Position numbers and translations under genes: made by a program. Positions 1 through 12,759 of a stretch of DNA of 64,000 nucleotides are shown here, piece after piece. Below the pieces are notes generated by a model. The model was not told the DNA's origin. It saw nothing but the letters and a program-made list of their open reading frames with translations, and did no database searches. Source of the stretch: Lingula anatina (taxonomy: Eukaryota > Brachiopoda > Lingulata > Lingulida > Lingulidae); the NCBI RefSeq assembly GCF_001039355.2, contig NW_019775414.1, positions 976,812 to 1,040,811 of the forward strand, in the 5' to 3' direction. Each line of letters begins with the position of its first letter. Position 1 is the stretch's first letter.

Positions 1-143
1 TTTCATTTATGATAGATCCAGATATTTGATTTACCTGTTGACTGTTTGTCTGTTAACTCTGACAGACTTGGTCACAGTTGAATTACTTGTTAAGGTGAAG
101 GTGAACAGTTAACTACATCAGTCTTGATGATGACTTGTTAGTC
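1..143 (+). repeat. Left inverted terminal repeat of the Penelope-like element
   Basis: Matches the reverse complement of 1151-1294 almost throughout. The outermost 47 bases pair nearly perfectly and the inner part has scattered substitutions and small indels. The inner end holds the sequence CTTGATGATGACTTG, which resembles a hammerhead ribozyme core. Confidence 0.85.
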
Positions 144-150
144 AAAACAG
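122..150 (+). ncRNA. Degenerate hammerhead-ribozyme-like motif
   Basis: CTTGATGA, then a short hairpin (TGACT / AGTCA with a TGTT loop), then AAAC. This follows the hammerhead order of conserved box 1 (CUGAUGA), stem II and box 2 (GAAAC), with one base off in each box. Hammerhead motifs are known in Penelope-like pseudo-LTRs, which supports the reading. The mutated boxes suggest it is inactive here. Confidence 0.35.
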
Positions 151-158
151 CTCTCCTT

Positions 159-1121
159 TGGTGCAAGCCACGCCTATGGCTCAGATATGCGGATGACATC
201 TACCAAAGGATACTACAGCAGCAGTGAACCAACACATGAATAGCACCGACCTCTCCAGCAGCATAAAATTCACCAATGAAGAAATGAAGGACAACCACAT
301 AGCATTCTTGGATACAGACATTATAGTCAAAGCAGATGGGTCCATAAAAACCAAAGTGTACAGAAAACCAACTCACACTAACCAGTATCTGGATTTCACA
401 TCCCACCATCCAGTAGTACACAAATTGGCAGTGGTAAGAACATTGATAGATCGCTGTTACAAACTAGTGACTGAACCAGAGGACAGAATGGAAGAAGAAA
501 CCCTCATAAAAGAGGCATTGAAACAGTGTAATTACCCAAAATGGACGATAAATAAGGTGAAACATCAAATGGAAATGAAAAGATCAGGAAGAAAGATATC
601 CAAAAATAAGAAAGACAAAAGAGTGGAAAAATCCAAAGGACAAGTTACAATCCCAGGAATTTCAGAGAAAATCATGAGGAAGGAAAACATAGGAGTGTCA
701 TTTAAACCACATGCAAAACTCAGAAACATGCTTGTACACCCAAAAAGATAACAAGAAGTGTAGAACAGTATATGAAATAGGGTGTGGGAGCTGTGACAAA
801 GTATATGTTGGAAAAATGGGAAGAAAACTAGAATTAAGGCAAGAGGAGCACAAGAAAGATGTAAAGGAAAATTTAAGAGAGGGAGTCAACACCAGATCCA
901 AACGCTCAATGTCGACAGGAGTCTTACACAAATCTGCCATCACAGATCATATGTCAGAAAACAACCATGTGCCAAAATGGAACAATGTAAAAGTGATAAC
1001 CAGTGAAAATAATTACAATAAACGCAAAGTTTTGGAATCCATCCGGATAAGAAGAAAGAAACACACCATGAACAGATATGATGGAGCACACAAGATGTCC
1101 CGTGTATATGATGAATTCTGA
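159..1121 (+). pseudogene. Penelope-like RT end plus GIY-YIG endonuclease, frameshifted
   Basis: Three reading frames follow one another. The first (159-227) reads WCKPRLWLRYADDIY, where YADD is the reverse transcriptase catalytic motif with both aspartates, and then hits TGA at 225. The second (about 224-751) reads FLDTDI and VYRKPTHTNQYLDF, typical of the PLE thumb region. The third (from about 745 to 1121) carries VYEIGC, CDKVYVG and RQEEH, the GIY-YIG endonuclease core that defines PLEs, and ends RVYDEF. At least two frameshifts and the absence of the N-terminal RT half make this a pseudogene. Such endonucleases nick target DNA for target-primed reverse transcription. Confidence 0.85.
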
Positions 1122-1150
1122 AACCCACCCTGGGGGAAGGGGGCAAGAAG

Positions 1151-1294
1151 GACTACCAAGTCATCATCAAGACTGAGATAATTACCTGTTCACCTTCACC
1201 TGAACAGGTAATTCAGTTGTGGCCAAGTCTGTCAGAGCGAACACATGAAACAGTCAACAGGTAAATCAAATATCTGGATCTATCATAAATGAAA
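1151..1294 (-). repeat. Right inverted terminal repeat of the Penelope-like element
   Basis: Inverted partner of 1-143. It also contains its own small hairpin, ACCTGTTCACC with its partner GGTGAAGGTGAACAGGT-type sequence. The hammerhead-like second box seen on the left is not recognisable here. Confidence 0.85.
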
Positions 1295-1918
1295 ACTTTT
1301 TTAACTACTTCAACATTCTTATTTAACAGTTGCCTTTTTTATTACCACATTCATATTTAACCTTTTTTTATTGTAGCATCATCATGAGGCATAAATATTC
1401 TTGCTGACTTGCTACTAAAAAATATTATAGGTAGATGCCATCTCCGAAAACAAGCTATGGCATGTAATCACATTTTTAAAATTGTCAGCATTGCTTGTCA
1501 TGAAAAGCCAAACATCTATGAGATAATGGTTTCATTGGATCTTTAAATAACTCTATTGAAAAATACTCATGAAGATAGATCATTTCATTTTAAGAAACCT
1601 GTAGGCAGTTTGATCTTTTTCTAGCATGTCTAGATGTGATTTAGACGAAACTATCAATGGTATTCTAAAAAAATATGTATAAATCTAAGATTCATAAAAA
1701 AATTTCAATTCGTCCAAGCAACCATGCTGAAAAAGAGGCTCTCAAGCTCTTTCAAGGAGGCTGAACTCCAAAGACAGAATTTAGAATTCGACTCGGCCAA
1801 TTTTAGTATGCATGGAAAGGCTCACCAAATGGGGGCACAAGTAAGCTCAGGCCTGTGGTGTATTTCACGGGAACATTTGGATGAAAAAAAGCCAAAGTAT
1901 GTACTTACTTGGTTCATT
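1295..1918. other. AT-rich stretch, no gene seen
   Basis: No coding similarity or RNA gene recognised. I searched the minus strand here for the missing last exon of the NUDT3/4-like gene (expected to begin with a KREWF-type sequence) and found nothing. Confidence 0.5.
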
Positions 1919-2165
1919 AAGGGACCATTCCCACAGATATTTAGATCGATCTACCTTCCTAGGGAGTCTCACTAAATTGCTATCAACTTAACTGGCTTAA
2001 ATGTCTGGCACGCCTAGTAAAGCTGTTAGGGGGGGAATAATCTTTACCCTATCTGATTCGGTAGGCGTGACAGACATTTAAGCTGGTTTAGTTGATAACA
2101 ATTTAGTGAGACTCCTTAGGGAGTTAGACCGATCCAGATGGATCAATCTAGGCATGGGAACCCAG
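1919..2165. mobile_element. MITE family 1, copy 1 (complete inverted repeat)
   Basis: Both arms carry AGTCTCACTAAATTG followed by a TTAAATGTCTG-type block, so the element folds back on itself. The outer ends match gggaccattcccacag and a diverged inverted copy of it. Sequence relatives lie at 27011-27193 and 49760-49893. No coding capacity, which fits a non-autonomous DNA transposon. Confidence 0.75.
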
Positions 2166-2285
2166 TCTAAGAGTGTACTGTGTGTGAAAGAGACAAATTT
2201 CAAGATTATCAAAGAACTCAGAACATACTTTCCTCTTGAGAATTCAACCCCTCGACTTCAGAGCCAGATTTCACTTGGGCAAACA

Positions 2286-2286
<1 letters not shown>

Positions 2287-2329
<43 letters not shown>

Positions 2330-2331
2330 AT
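2287..2331. repeat. (TAAA)n microsatellite
   Basis: About eleven tandem TAAA units, starting 7 bases inside the intron from the 5' splice site of exon 3 of the minus-strand NUDT3/4-like gene. Confidence 0.95.
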
Positions 2332-2339
2332 TGGTCTAC

Positions 2340-2424
2340 CTAATGATGTCTTCTCCTCCCAGTGGTCTACCATCTCTTCAACATGAAGTACAAACACATA
2401 CGTTCTGTGTTTTCTGTCTTTATT
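2340..2424 (-). CDS. NUDT3/4-like exon 3
   Basis: 28 codons plus one base: NKDRKHRTYVFVLHVEE, then MVDHWEEKTSL. Acceptor TTTCAG, donor GTAGAC, phase 1. It lines up with the NQERKHRTYVYV-type segment of vertebrate DIPPs. The codon left open (G) fits a next exon starting with the family's KREWF segment. Confidence 0.93.
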
Positions 2425-5400
2425 CTGAAATGTAGTAGAGGTGAGAAACCTTTGTTACCACTAACAGGAACACGCAACACAATCTGTCGACCAAAAAACA
2501 TTGCTGCTGAACGCTGTAGATTCAACCAAATTAGAAAACAGGGATAAAACTTGTCAAGATAAAATCTCCACTTAATCCTACAGTATAATTTTTGCTGAAA
2601 AAAAGAGGAACAAATGTAAAAGGTATTCAGCTTAGATTGTACTTGAAAGCAGGAAAACTGCCAATTTAAAACCCCATCTGCTCATGGATAATCACGATAA
2701 CGCATTTTCCATTCAGGGATTGAATCTCCATAAAAAATAGAACGATATGGATTTGCACTACATCAAATGCCTGACAAGATAAAAAAAAATACAGCCAGTC
2801 AAGGTTTATGATAAGGTACACAGAAAGGACTCTCGTAACTCCCTATCAACCAAGTGTGACATTACAACTAGTTGTTATGCACTGACTAACCCGTAGTGAA
2901 CATGTACACAAAACATGGCATTTCAGACATTTTACCATCAATGTAACATTCATCTTCTTGGTTTACTGATAGGGAAAGCAATAACATCCTGACATAACTG
3001 AGATTTCATACATTTTACTATCAATAACATTATGATCTTCTTACACCATGATTTGTTAACGGCGAAGGCTAAAACCTCTGTTATGACTGATATTCCATAC
3101 ACTTTATCATCAAAACTATTTCAAACTTAAACCACAGTGAGTATAGTTGATAGCACAGACAATAATAAATGACGAAAGTGAAAGATCAACAACAACCAAG
3201 TCTCAAAACAATTATCATCCTGCGCTTACATATAATGTTATCCCTCTACAGACTGCTATTTGGGGTGTTAGTTTTTCTTTTAAAGCTATGGCAAACATTC
3301 TTCACCAATCCACCTAAAAATGGCTGGTAACGTGCCATGGCTTAATGACATAGATGTTAGGTACATTTGCTTCCCATTTGGTTATATTTAGATGCATGTA
3401 CATCTACAGAGTAAGATATTGCATATTCTCAGAAATAAAATCAGCCAAAGTTAATGATGTAAGTAATGTTACATGACTTATTTTACATGATTAACCACTC
3501 AGAACTGGTGTAGTTCACATTCATACATGGTGCACCTGCATTCAAGCTATGTACAGAAACTAGGCATTTTGTTCTCAACGTCTCCTGGGGTATAAAAAAA
3601 TAAGACAGCATGTGAGAGCACACACGTATAAGAAGATTACGTGCATTTGTGGAAATTTTAAGAGACTGAGATTATGTCCTGCAGGCTAAATCACACAGAA
3701 GCTGTATCAAGAATAGATGCACTACTTAAGGGATCAGCCTGTTAAAATTTTATATCGCTTTTCTTACTATCATAAATAAACAAAGGCAATATTAAAGCAG
3801 CATTTATTATAGGTCACAGTAAATAAACAACAATGACAAAGTCTACTCATATGGGTTACTGAAGCCAGTGAAGGTCAAGTTCAGTAAGGTAATGGAATCA
3901 TGGAACCTTGACCGGTAACCAGGGAATCACAGAAATTAAATAAAATCCTGTGAACCCATTTAAAAGCAAGCAATCATCATCGTCTGTGTGGCAGTCCTCT
4001 AGAGATTTTGTCCATGCAGGCATTGCTGTGGGGAGAAAATATAATCATCTTTCTTCGTTATACTGACTATCCATGATCAATTTAACCTCTTCTGTGCCAA
4101 ATGAAAACCTAACTCACACATTTCTTCACTTGATTACATAAATAATTTCTAGGATTGTTCATCTATTGGCTTGGCAGTAGTGTCTGCCCCCCCGCTCTCC
4201 TCAGTGGCCATCTTGGTTTACGTTTTAGCTCTCGTCTGCTGGGCTACCACCGAGATACCTGGGAACAAATGGTTTTAAGTTTTGTATAGAAAATACCTAA
4301 ACTAACACCTTTTTGGACAATTTGTATAGATATATACATTATTTGTTTTATGCTGTTGCTGTTTGTTTACTTGTTTCATTCCTTAGTGCTGAAATCCCAG
4401 TGGCTGCAATGATTGCTCCAGTTGCAGCTAATTCAGGAAATAATTTCACCGTTTTCTTGCATATGAACGCATTTTTGAGATATTTTCTGGTTATTGACCT
4501 GCGTAATGTTCAAATTCACCAATAAGAACATCATACGCAGCCATGAGGGCAACATAATTGTCTTAATTCGTCCAATTGGCTGACAGTACTAATTATCTCT
4601 CTTGCCTCTCTCACGAATCAAATTAGTCAAATTGAGTGAAATTATGGATAGTCGAATCAATGGCTAATTTGAGAAAAGAACCATTATAACATACATTTTC
4701 CTGATAATCTAAACATCTGAACATTGTCCAAATTTCTCATGGCTCTGGTAAATGAACACTATACTTTCACAAGGCATACACAGATATATCATGAAATGAA
4801 TCTGGTTTGAATAATATTTTTTTCATATGAAATATGACAGTATGACACTAGAAAACAAGACCTTTCCATGGCAACAAGCACACTTGTATCCTTACCTAGA
4901 AAATCCGAATTCCATGCTTAATTGGTGTCTGGGGTTTACTAACGTAAAAGTTCGCAAAACCAAACTGGATTGCGACTGCTTTATTTCATGCAGCACAGAA
5001 ACTGATGATGATGATCTCAATTTTAATTCTGATGTATCGTGTATTAAGTGCTATGAATATTTGTGTCATGAACACAGAGCCTTGGTCTAAAATCATTAAC
5101 CCACACATTAACGTATTTGCCTATCTGAACCCTTTTGGCCAGTGTCTTCCATTCCCAGCTCCCCTCTCATTCCCACTCTTTTAAATCTGAAAACATCCAA
5201 GTTCCGCTGAGGTGTGTGATGACACATACATATAAGGATTATGAACAAGTGTGAATGTGTGTGCATGTGTGTGTGTGTGTGTGTGCGCGCGCGCGCGCGC
5301 ATACACCCTCACATTCATCTTCCTCCATGTGTGTGTTTTCATACATTCTCCACCTTTCAGTCAAGAACACCTTGCCTGCTTCCATTAGGAGTAAAGCACT

Positions 5401-8400
5401 TGACTGTTGCCAAGATTGTTAAATATTCATAGTTTAATAAAATTAATCATGGCACTGGATGTGTTTTCTGTTCCTCTGTTCCTAAATTCAATCCAAGGAG
5501 TTTTTGCAGAGACCTAAAAAAATCAAACATACATTAGATATCTAATTCCTTGATAGATAATACATATACCTCTCAAAAGTATAGATATCAAGTTAAATTT
5601 AACTTTTTTAAGGGAATCAGTTATTAGTAACACCCCCCACCCCCCTCTTTCCACCACCACACCCCCCAAAAATGATTATCAATCTTAAGAAGTGGTGGCT
5701 TCAGGAGTATCCATGTAAAAATAGAAATTCTTGAAAGCTATTGGTTTTAGTCATTAATTCAAGTTTCTATCAAATCAATAAATAATCTCAAAAGGAAAGC
5801 CCTAATGACAATCAGATATTTTTCATATCTTTAGCCAACCAACCAAAAATAAATCATCCTAAGCATTTGGCAAATGTTTTACAAATACAGACATTATAAC
5901 ATTCTTCTTATAATCGCAACTTGTTCAACGAATACAAATGGCAGACTAATTTCGAGCATGAGGTACAGGTTACACATGAGAAAGCTGCTCATGCAATTCC
6001 CTCAGTATGGCAAGGTGGTACTATCAAATGTCAGGGTAAAGAACCTTCAACTTCTATGAATTCCAATTCAACACTGACATTAATGTGGCTATGCACCCTA
6101 CGGTAATTATTCAATAACGCAAACCAGCATGAATTTATAATTTTCTCTCTAATTCATTAAAATAATGATTCAATTTTTTTTTCTTTTTGTCAGAAAGTAA
6201 TTTGTTGCAAGTGTATGATAATGATAAATCTAAACACCATTAATGACAGATCATTTTTCCCCTGGCCTTAGTTGGGCAAGGACAAATTTATAAATATATC
6301 AAATATTAATATATTTAATATATTAATATTAAATATTAATACTATAAAAATTGGCCAAACATGACAAGCCAGGTTGTCAAAGCAAAAGCCAGAGCATCAA
6401 TATACTTTCACTGGCAAAATGGTGACTGTCCTTGTTTAGTCTGCATCCTGGCATTTTTCTACATCAATAATATCAGTGCCTTAGTGCCAATAGCCAATAG
6501 CCAGTCATTTCAAGCTTCCCGTAATTGGTAATACATTCTCCCTGCAATTCACTTAAGAGGTTAATATTTTGATTGATATCCTGGTTTACAAAGTGAATTT
6601 ATTGACATTTTTAAATTAAAAAAAAAATGAAATTCTATCATATTCTTTATTTTCCACATTATCTCCCCCCCCTCCAATCTAATCTATTATGGTTTATTTA
6701 ATAACACCATCTTGTTTATCTACACCTGTCTCATATTATTACCACTACAGGTGGTTTCACTGATATCTTATAAGCCTAATATTGTGCTTCCATATACCAA
6801 AATTTGCAATAATCAAATTCCAAACTACAGCATTTATTCTTTTCTTTTCTTTTCCTTTTTTTTATTATCTTTATCTTTTTAACAAAGTTTAGAACAATCC
6901 TATATAAGAGTAATGCAACAAACTTTCCACTTTTCTGTGTACATAGGCATCTTGAAAAATGTAGTCTTGTCTTGTACAGGATATCCTTGACATAAGACAG
7001 CAAAGGACTACCGCCCTTGCTTTTACCAACAATCACTCTAAACCAGCACAAATGCCACTGAGCAATTCAAAAACGGGGAGCTCTCTCTCTACTTTTACCT
7101 TTCCCCCACTTTGCTTTCTAATAAATTGTTGACATTTTACTCCTCACCTGATAACAATGTTGTGATTGAATGCTTGCCAGCCTAATGCATTTGGATTTCA
7201 ATGAGCCCGAAACCTGCTCAAAACTCTGTGCTACCCTCCTACATGTACTAGAGCAAGTAGTACCACATTGATGAGATTCTTTTCCAATACCTGAACTCAC
7301 TAATACCATAACTTATCTCGGCCAAATACCCAAAAATATTTTCAGCCATATCGACTGAGAAAATTGAAGATGTACGGTCAATATTCCTCACTTGTGAGGT
7401 AGCTCCAGAGGTAACTCATGTTTACACCAAGATAATTTTTTTTTCTTTTTGTTACGTTTAATTGTGCCTGGAGCACTACATACAGGACACTCGCTGGAGG
7501 TGTTATTCAATACTCATTTACCTTTAGATCAGGTTCTGAATAAATATAAACACATGGCTGATTTCTCATTTGAATTCAGCTCCAGGTACCAAAATCCAAA
7601 CACTGTAATCGATACTGTGTAATAAGTCACAGCGTTGCATAATACATATCTATGCTTGTAAATTTACCAGTAATGGAAAACCACATGGAAAAAGTGTTGT
7701 TGGTGCTGTTGTCATCCCAATAAACTTTAAATTTTCATGATGTTTAAGGAAATGACATTTGATTTTGTTCCTATTTCTATTTCCCTCTATTCAATAACTG
7801 GTGCCTTATGAAATCTGATACTTTAATCTGAAATAATCTTGCACAAATTCATTTTAATCTTAAAAGATGCTGCAACAGAGGGGTTATACAAGTCACACAG
7901 GCAAAGAGAGCTTTTTTAATGTGCAGTACCCAGTTTAAAGTTGGGTTGGGATGGGAGACCGCATTATCTGTCACTGCTTGTCAGGAACCACAGTACAGAA
8001 AAAGTGTAATTAGTACTTTTTCTATACTGTGGTTCCTGACATGCTGTCTATAACCAGTAGGAGCCACAAACTACTGAGCTAAAGCCCTTTAAAAACTTTA
8101 TTCTGCTGGAAAAACTATTTGTTTCAAAACATCTTATCAAACATAAATAAATAAATAAATATGTTTCATAATACTAATAACTAAACAAATCTCCCATAAC
8201 TTCTCTTCACTCATAAAAAAAGGACAATTTCCATCCTTAATATCATAAAAAGATATCTTAATTTCCTGCCATAACCCTACTTCTATGAACTCCAAGTAAT
8301 ACAATAGTGTGCCTTTTGTTGCATGAAATCCCTGAACATCTCGGCAAGGAAATGATAACTTCCCAAACACAATCCCGGTTCAAGATGGACTGGAAATGAA

Positions 8401-11400
8401 AATGCCTTTATTCAGATGCAATGATTACATACAAGTGAGATTCATTTGACTATTGGGGTTGAAGATGGAAACATGCCAAGGGGTCATCAGTGCCAAATGA
8501 TTTGGTTTCTTGGCCATTTTTCCCCCTTTCACACTTTTCATTTGTATTTTTCAAAAGAGCACAATCCACCATCCCCAGTCCTGAAAAAAAAAATGTTAGG
8601 TCATTTAATATGTCCAGCACAGGGGGACCCAAAGAACAATAATATGGGTGGGTCTATATCAGTTAAGATATTTCTTACAAAATCCTTTTCCAATACCCAA
8701 GGGCAAACTTGAAAAATTAAATCCTTTACACTCAGTGACTGTATACCATTACTAAGCAGATCCATAGAACTATGTATTTTTCACAAATTCATTTTCCCTA
8801 AACTGCCCTCCAAGCCATCTGGAGCCCAAAACCAAACTACCCAGAGACCATTATGGCTGTACATTCACATACTGAGACCTTTTGGGATGGATTCCTTCCA
8901 ACTAAATCTTTGAACATCTTTAAAGTGATAAACCAGATATCCATACACAATAACCCAAAACAGTTTTGTCTACATAAAGAAAAGACATGGATATTCATGG
9001 AACCTTAAGGGACCAAAGAACTGGAGGCATGGATGTAACGTTTGACAACATGTACAGTAGATTACCAATGGGGATTTTTTTATCAGTTAGCCACTAGTGG
9101 CCTTCACACAAACAGTCTAATTGATATCCTCCCAATGGTCCATTAACAAAGAATGTGGTTAAAGGAACATGGGATTTGTATGCAAAAAATTAAGTGAGCA
9201 AAACTTCCATGGGACCTCCATGATCTTTTAGTACTTTATCTAGTTCCAAACTCAGACATATCCGATGAATATACTTCCATTATTTTTAACTTGTCCAAGT
9301 GAACTATTACACATATTCCTCCCATTTCACTCCACATTAAAATTTATAAAATTCTATTCTGGAGAACTGAAATTATTTCATTATTTAACTCTTAGCTACC
9401 CACAAATAAAATTTTAAAATACTACAGAAAAGACAATCTTATACATGGTCCCTTTAAGTGCATTATATCACAATGCAATTACTTTAAAATTGGAGCAACT
9501 TTTTTAAAAAGCCAACGTGAGTAAAGTCACATTCATGGTTAGTTTTTATCCCTGTCAAATTACAAAGCAGCCCCACATTTGGTATCTACCACAAGTCACT
9601 GTGTCAAATAATACGCAATGATCCTAAAGCTTAGGATTACTAAAGTGACATCCTTCAGGACACAATGACAGTATGTGATAAGGTCACACAAATCTCAGAA
9701 TAGGAACATCAATTTACCATTTAAAAGAAGGCCCTCGTTTAGGGACAGGAAAAGGCTAGGAGAAGGATATATTTTCAGGCATTCTTTACCACAAAAGAGA
9801 ACCATTATTGTGTTTACATTCTTGTACGCATCCTTTCTGAGGTAGAACAGAACGTTATGCAAAAGGGCTTCTATAGATAGACAATCCCCTCTTTATCTAG
9901 CTTTGGGGAAGAAAATGTTGTGCTCAGGAGACATCGAACAAAATCTGTTTTAGCTTCAACTTCAGGAAATTGACATTTGAGTATACCCCATGGTTCTGTC
10001 AGCCCTCTATAGTTCTGAATATTCTTAATAAAATGGATGACGGATTTTGTGTAAGGAATGCAAATGGGGGAGAGAGGGAAGTAGTTTGTGATCATGTATC
10101 TTTTTCCTGAAGTTTAAAACTTAAACATATTTCTGCAAAAACTGTCTTGAAGATGACTATAAAGAACCGATGAGAACATAAAACCACATCTTCACAAATT
10201 ATTTCAATTAAACAGACAAGTTATCCACACAAACTTTAGAAGTTCTTCAGTCTTCTGTGAGAAAATACATTCCTCAGGAGCATTTCCATTGCAAAAGAAA
10301 GAAGGTTTTAAAGAAAAAAAGTAAACAGACATGACCCTGAGAACAACTTAAGTATATACAGAATCCCTCTTGAACACCCAGTTGTTTGTAAGCAGGCTTT
10401 TCCTCCTTCTACTACTGCTGTCTCATTTGGAAGACTAAACGGACAAGTCAGTGTTATCTTAAATGAATGGAATCGACTGTTCCAGGTGATCAAACCTCTC
10501 ATGGGAGAAATAAAAGGCAGTTTAATTGCATTTCTCTTTACCAACTTCTGGTTGAAACTGGTTCCTAAAACAAATGATATGTCTAGGGGCTTATTCCCAT
10601 TGCGAATATCAGTGTACGTAGATCCCTCCCACTCCACAGGGACTCCTGCTGAATGCAATCATGTTTCCAACATACTTGTATACTAGTAATTGCCAGCTTT
10701 TCCAAATTGTATTCAACACCAGGAGGAGGCCTATTAATCTGGTGTTTAATGCTGTTCACGAGTGTTTCTGACGGAGTTAGAGCAATCTATGTTCAGACCG
10801 ACAGTTTCAAGAGGAATGAGCCCCAACTGGCATTTACTTAAATCCAAAAACACCAAGGCTTAACTTCAGCTAAGTTTGGGATGCAAAAATTAAGTTCAAC
10901 AGACAACATACATTGACTGTAATGCCAAGTTTCTTTTCAACTGAACTTCTAAAATATTATATTAACCATCAACTATATGTTCTAGAATCCCGGGGCTTTA
11001 GCTTAAATTTAAGCTAATGGTGCAAGTGAAACTAGTTCATCCCATATTGTATTTCCCAAATGTGATATTACCCTTTTGGTAAAAAAGATGACTATACTAT
11101 ATATCACTAATCAAATAGAAGCAGAGTGCTTTTAGACATTCCATTGACCAAGAAATATACTTTATAGTATGCATGAAATTCACATGTCACTGCTAAGGTG
11201 AAAAGATCAGAAGTACTGTAATGGGAAAAATCTAATATGCTTATGAATAAAATGCTCCTTCTGCTAGCTGGTAATTTGTTTTCTGTCACTGTCTAAAACT
11301 TTGTAATAAAGGAACACTAGGTAACACTGATAAAAATAAATATATAACAAACAAAATTTGAAATATAACCTCACAAATGAAAAATATTTCTTTTCATTTC

Positions 11401-12722
11401 TGCAATATGGTGTATGAATTACACTTATAATCATCAATCACATTAATGAGAGACAAACTGGCAAAAAGGAGGCGTTCATGTAAACTGAAGAGTCCAATAT
11501 GTATGATCCAAAGATACCTACCCTGGAAAAATAACACTGCTTAGCAAGTGATTTAAACATGACTTAAAAGAACACCTTTACACACACCTTTTATACATCA
11601 AGAGTTTTGATGTGCAATGACATGATCAGGAAAAATCCCTCACTTTGAAAACTTAAATGGGATACCACTTCAGTTTACTACAGGTAAAAACAGCAGACAA
11701 GTAATTTTCAGTTTACTTGGACCAGTGTTAGGCTTCGTTCACATGCAATGTCTATTTTCTAATTTCTATTTGCGCTATCTTATGATCACGGTCTGTGCCC
11801 TGAATATCCCGCCGCGTAATTACTGGCAGCGCGAGCCAGTTACTTATAGTAACTTATAGTAACTGGCTCGCGCTGCCAGTAATTACGCCACGGGATATTC
11901 AGGCCACAGACCGTGATCATAAGACATACCGCAAATAGAAAATAGAATTTAGAAAATAGACATTGCATGTGAACGAAGCCTTACTGTGAAGCACACCAGA
12001 GTTCACACACAGAGTGAGTATATCACCATGTACACACCAACAGAAAACAAAGCAGATTCTGAATTGTTCTGCTGGTGATTATTGATATAATGGAGTAATC
12101 AAAAAGTCACCAGCCCAGCAGTATGCCACCTGAGTGAACAAAGCATACTATAGATTCATGACTGGAGGTGGCATGCCACTCACCTGATCACTTTTATGAC
12201 CTTTACCATTGATACTGGTAACCAACCTGCACGCTTGTACCTGTTGAATTTCCACAAGATGTAATACAATCAACTAGTCTGACTGCATTCTCTATGCTGA
12301 AACTTTGTTTGCTTATTCTCATCACATTACACCATCTATTTGTATGTAATGGCAGCTAGATACGTACCTCAAAAACACCTAGTTTCCTCTTCACAGCCCC
12401 CTTCACTCCTGCCTCCTCAAAACACTCCCTCTCTGCTGCTACCCTGGGGTCTTCTGTTGGCTCTATGCCACCCCCAGGGACCACCCAAAGGTCTGGACTC
12501 TTCTTACTGGTTACCAATAACACCTGAGAACAAAAAAGTAGGTCTTGTAATTCATAACATTGTTAAGATTTTTTATTGAATTTTTGCTCTTTTATATGAC
12601 TGCATTAATTTTATGATTTTTGGGGGTAATGCGAGTTGCTTCCAACTATAGAACTATTAGGGGCACCACAGGAAAATCATTTTTATAAAATGTATATCAC
12701 CTGAAAGTTATGTGATCATAAA

Positions 12723-12759
<37 letters not shown>

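Larger units (their letters stand above)
1..1294 (+). mobile_element. Penelope-like retroelement fragment with inverted terminal repeats
   Basis: A decayed Penelope-like element (PLE). Its interior holds the end of a reverse transcriptase and a GIY-YIG endonuclease in the PLE order, and it is bounded by inverted repeats of about 143 bp (1-143 and 1151-1294). PLEs are known for such pseudo-LTRs in direct or inverted orientation. The left edge coincides with the window start, so the outer boundary and any target-site duplication on that side cannot be seen. It lies downstream of exon 3 of the minus-strand NUDT3/4-like gene, presumably inside that gene's last intron. The coding part is frameshifted, so this copy is not autonomous. 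Confidence 0.85.
2425..12367 (-). other. Large intron of the NUDT3/4-like gene
   Basis: 9.9 kb intron with no convincing nested gene. It holds a TG/CG dinucleotide tract (5267-5300), a perfect small hairpin (7979-8041) and a Harbinger-like MITE (11731-11980). The remaining AT-rich sequence has only short ORFs that match nothing I know. Confidence 0.75.

Noticed and set aside
7945-7964. GGGATGGGAGACCGC resembles the 3' control region of 5S rRNA
   Set aside because: Only about 15 bases match and the rest of a 5S gene is absent; too short to claim a 5S gene or SINE3.
10308-10658. 116-codon minus-strand ORF inside the NUDT intron
   Set aside because: No family motif and ordinary intronic composition; not a DIPP exon.
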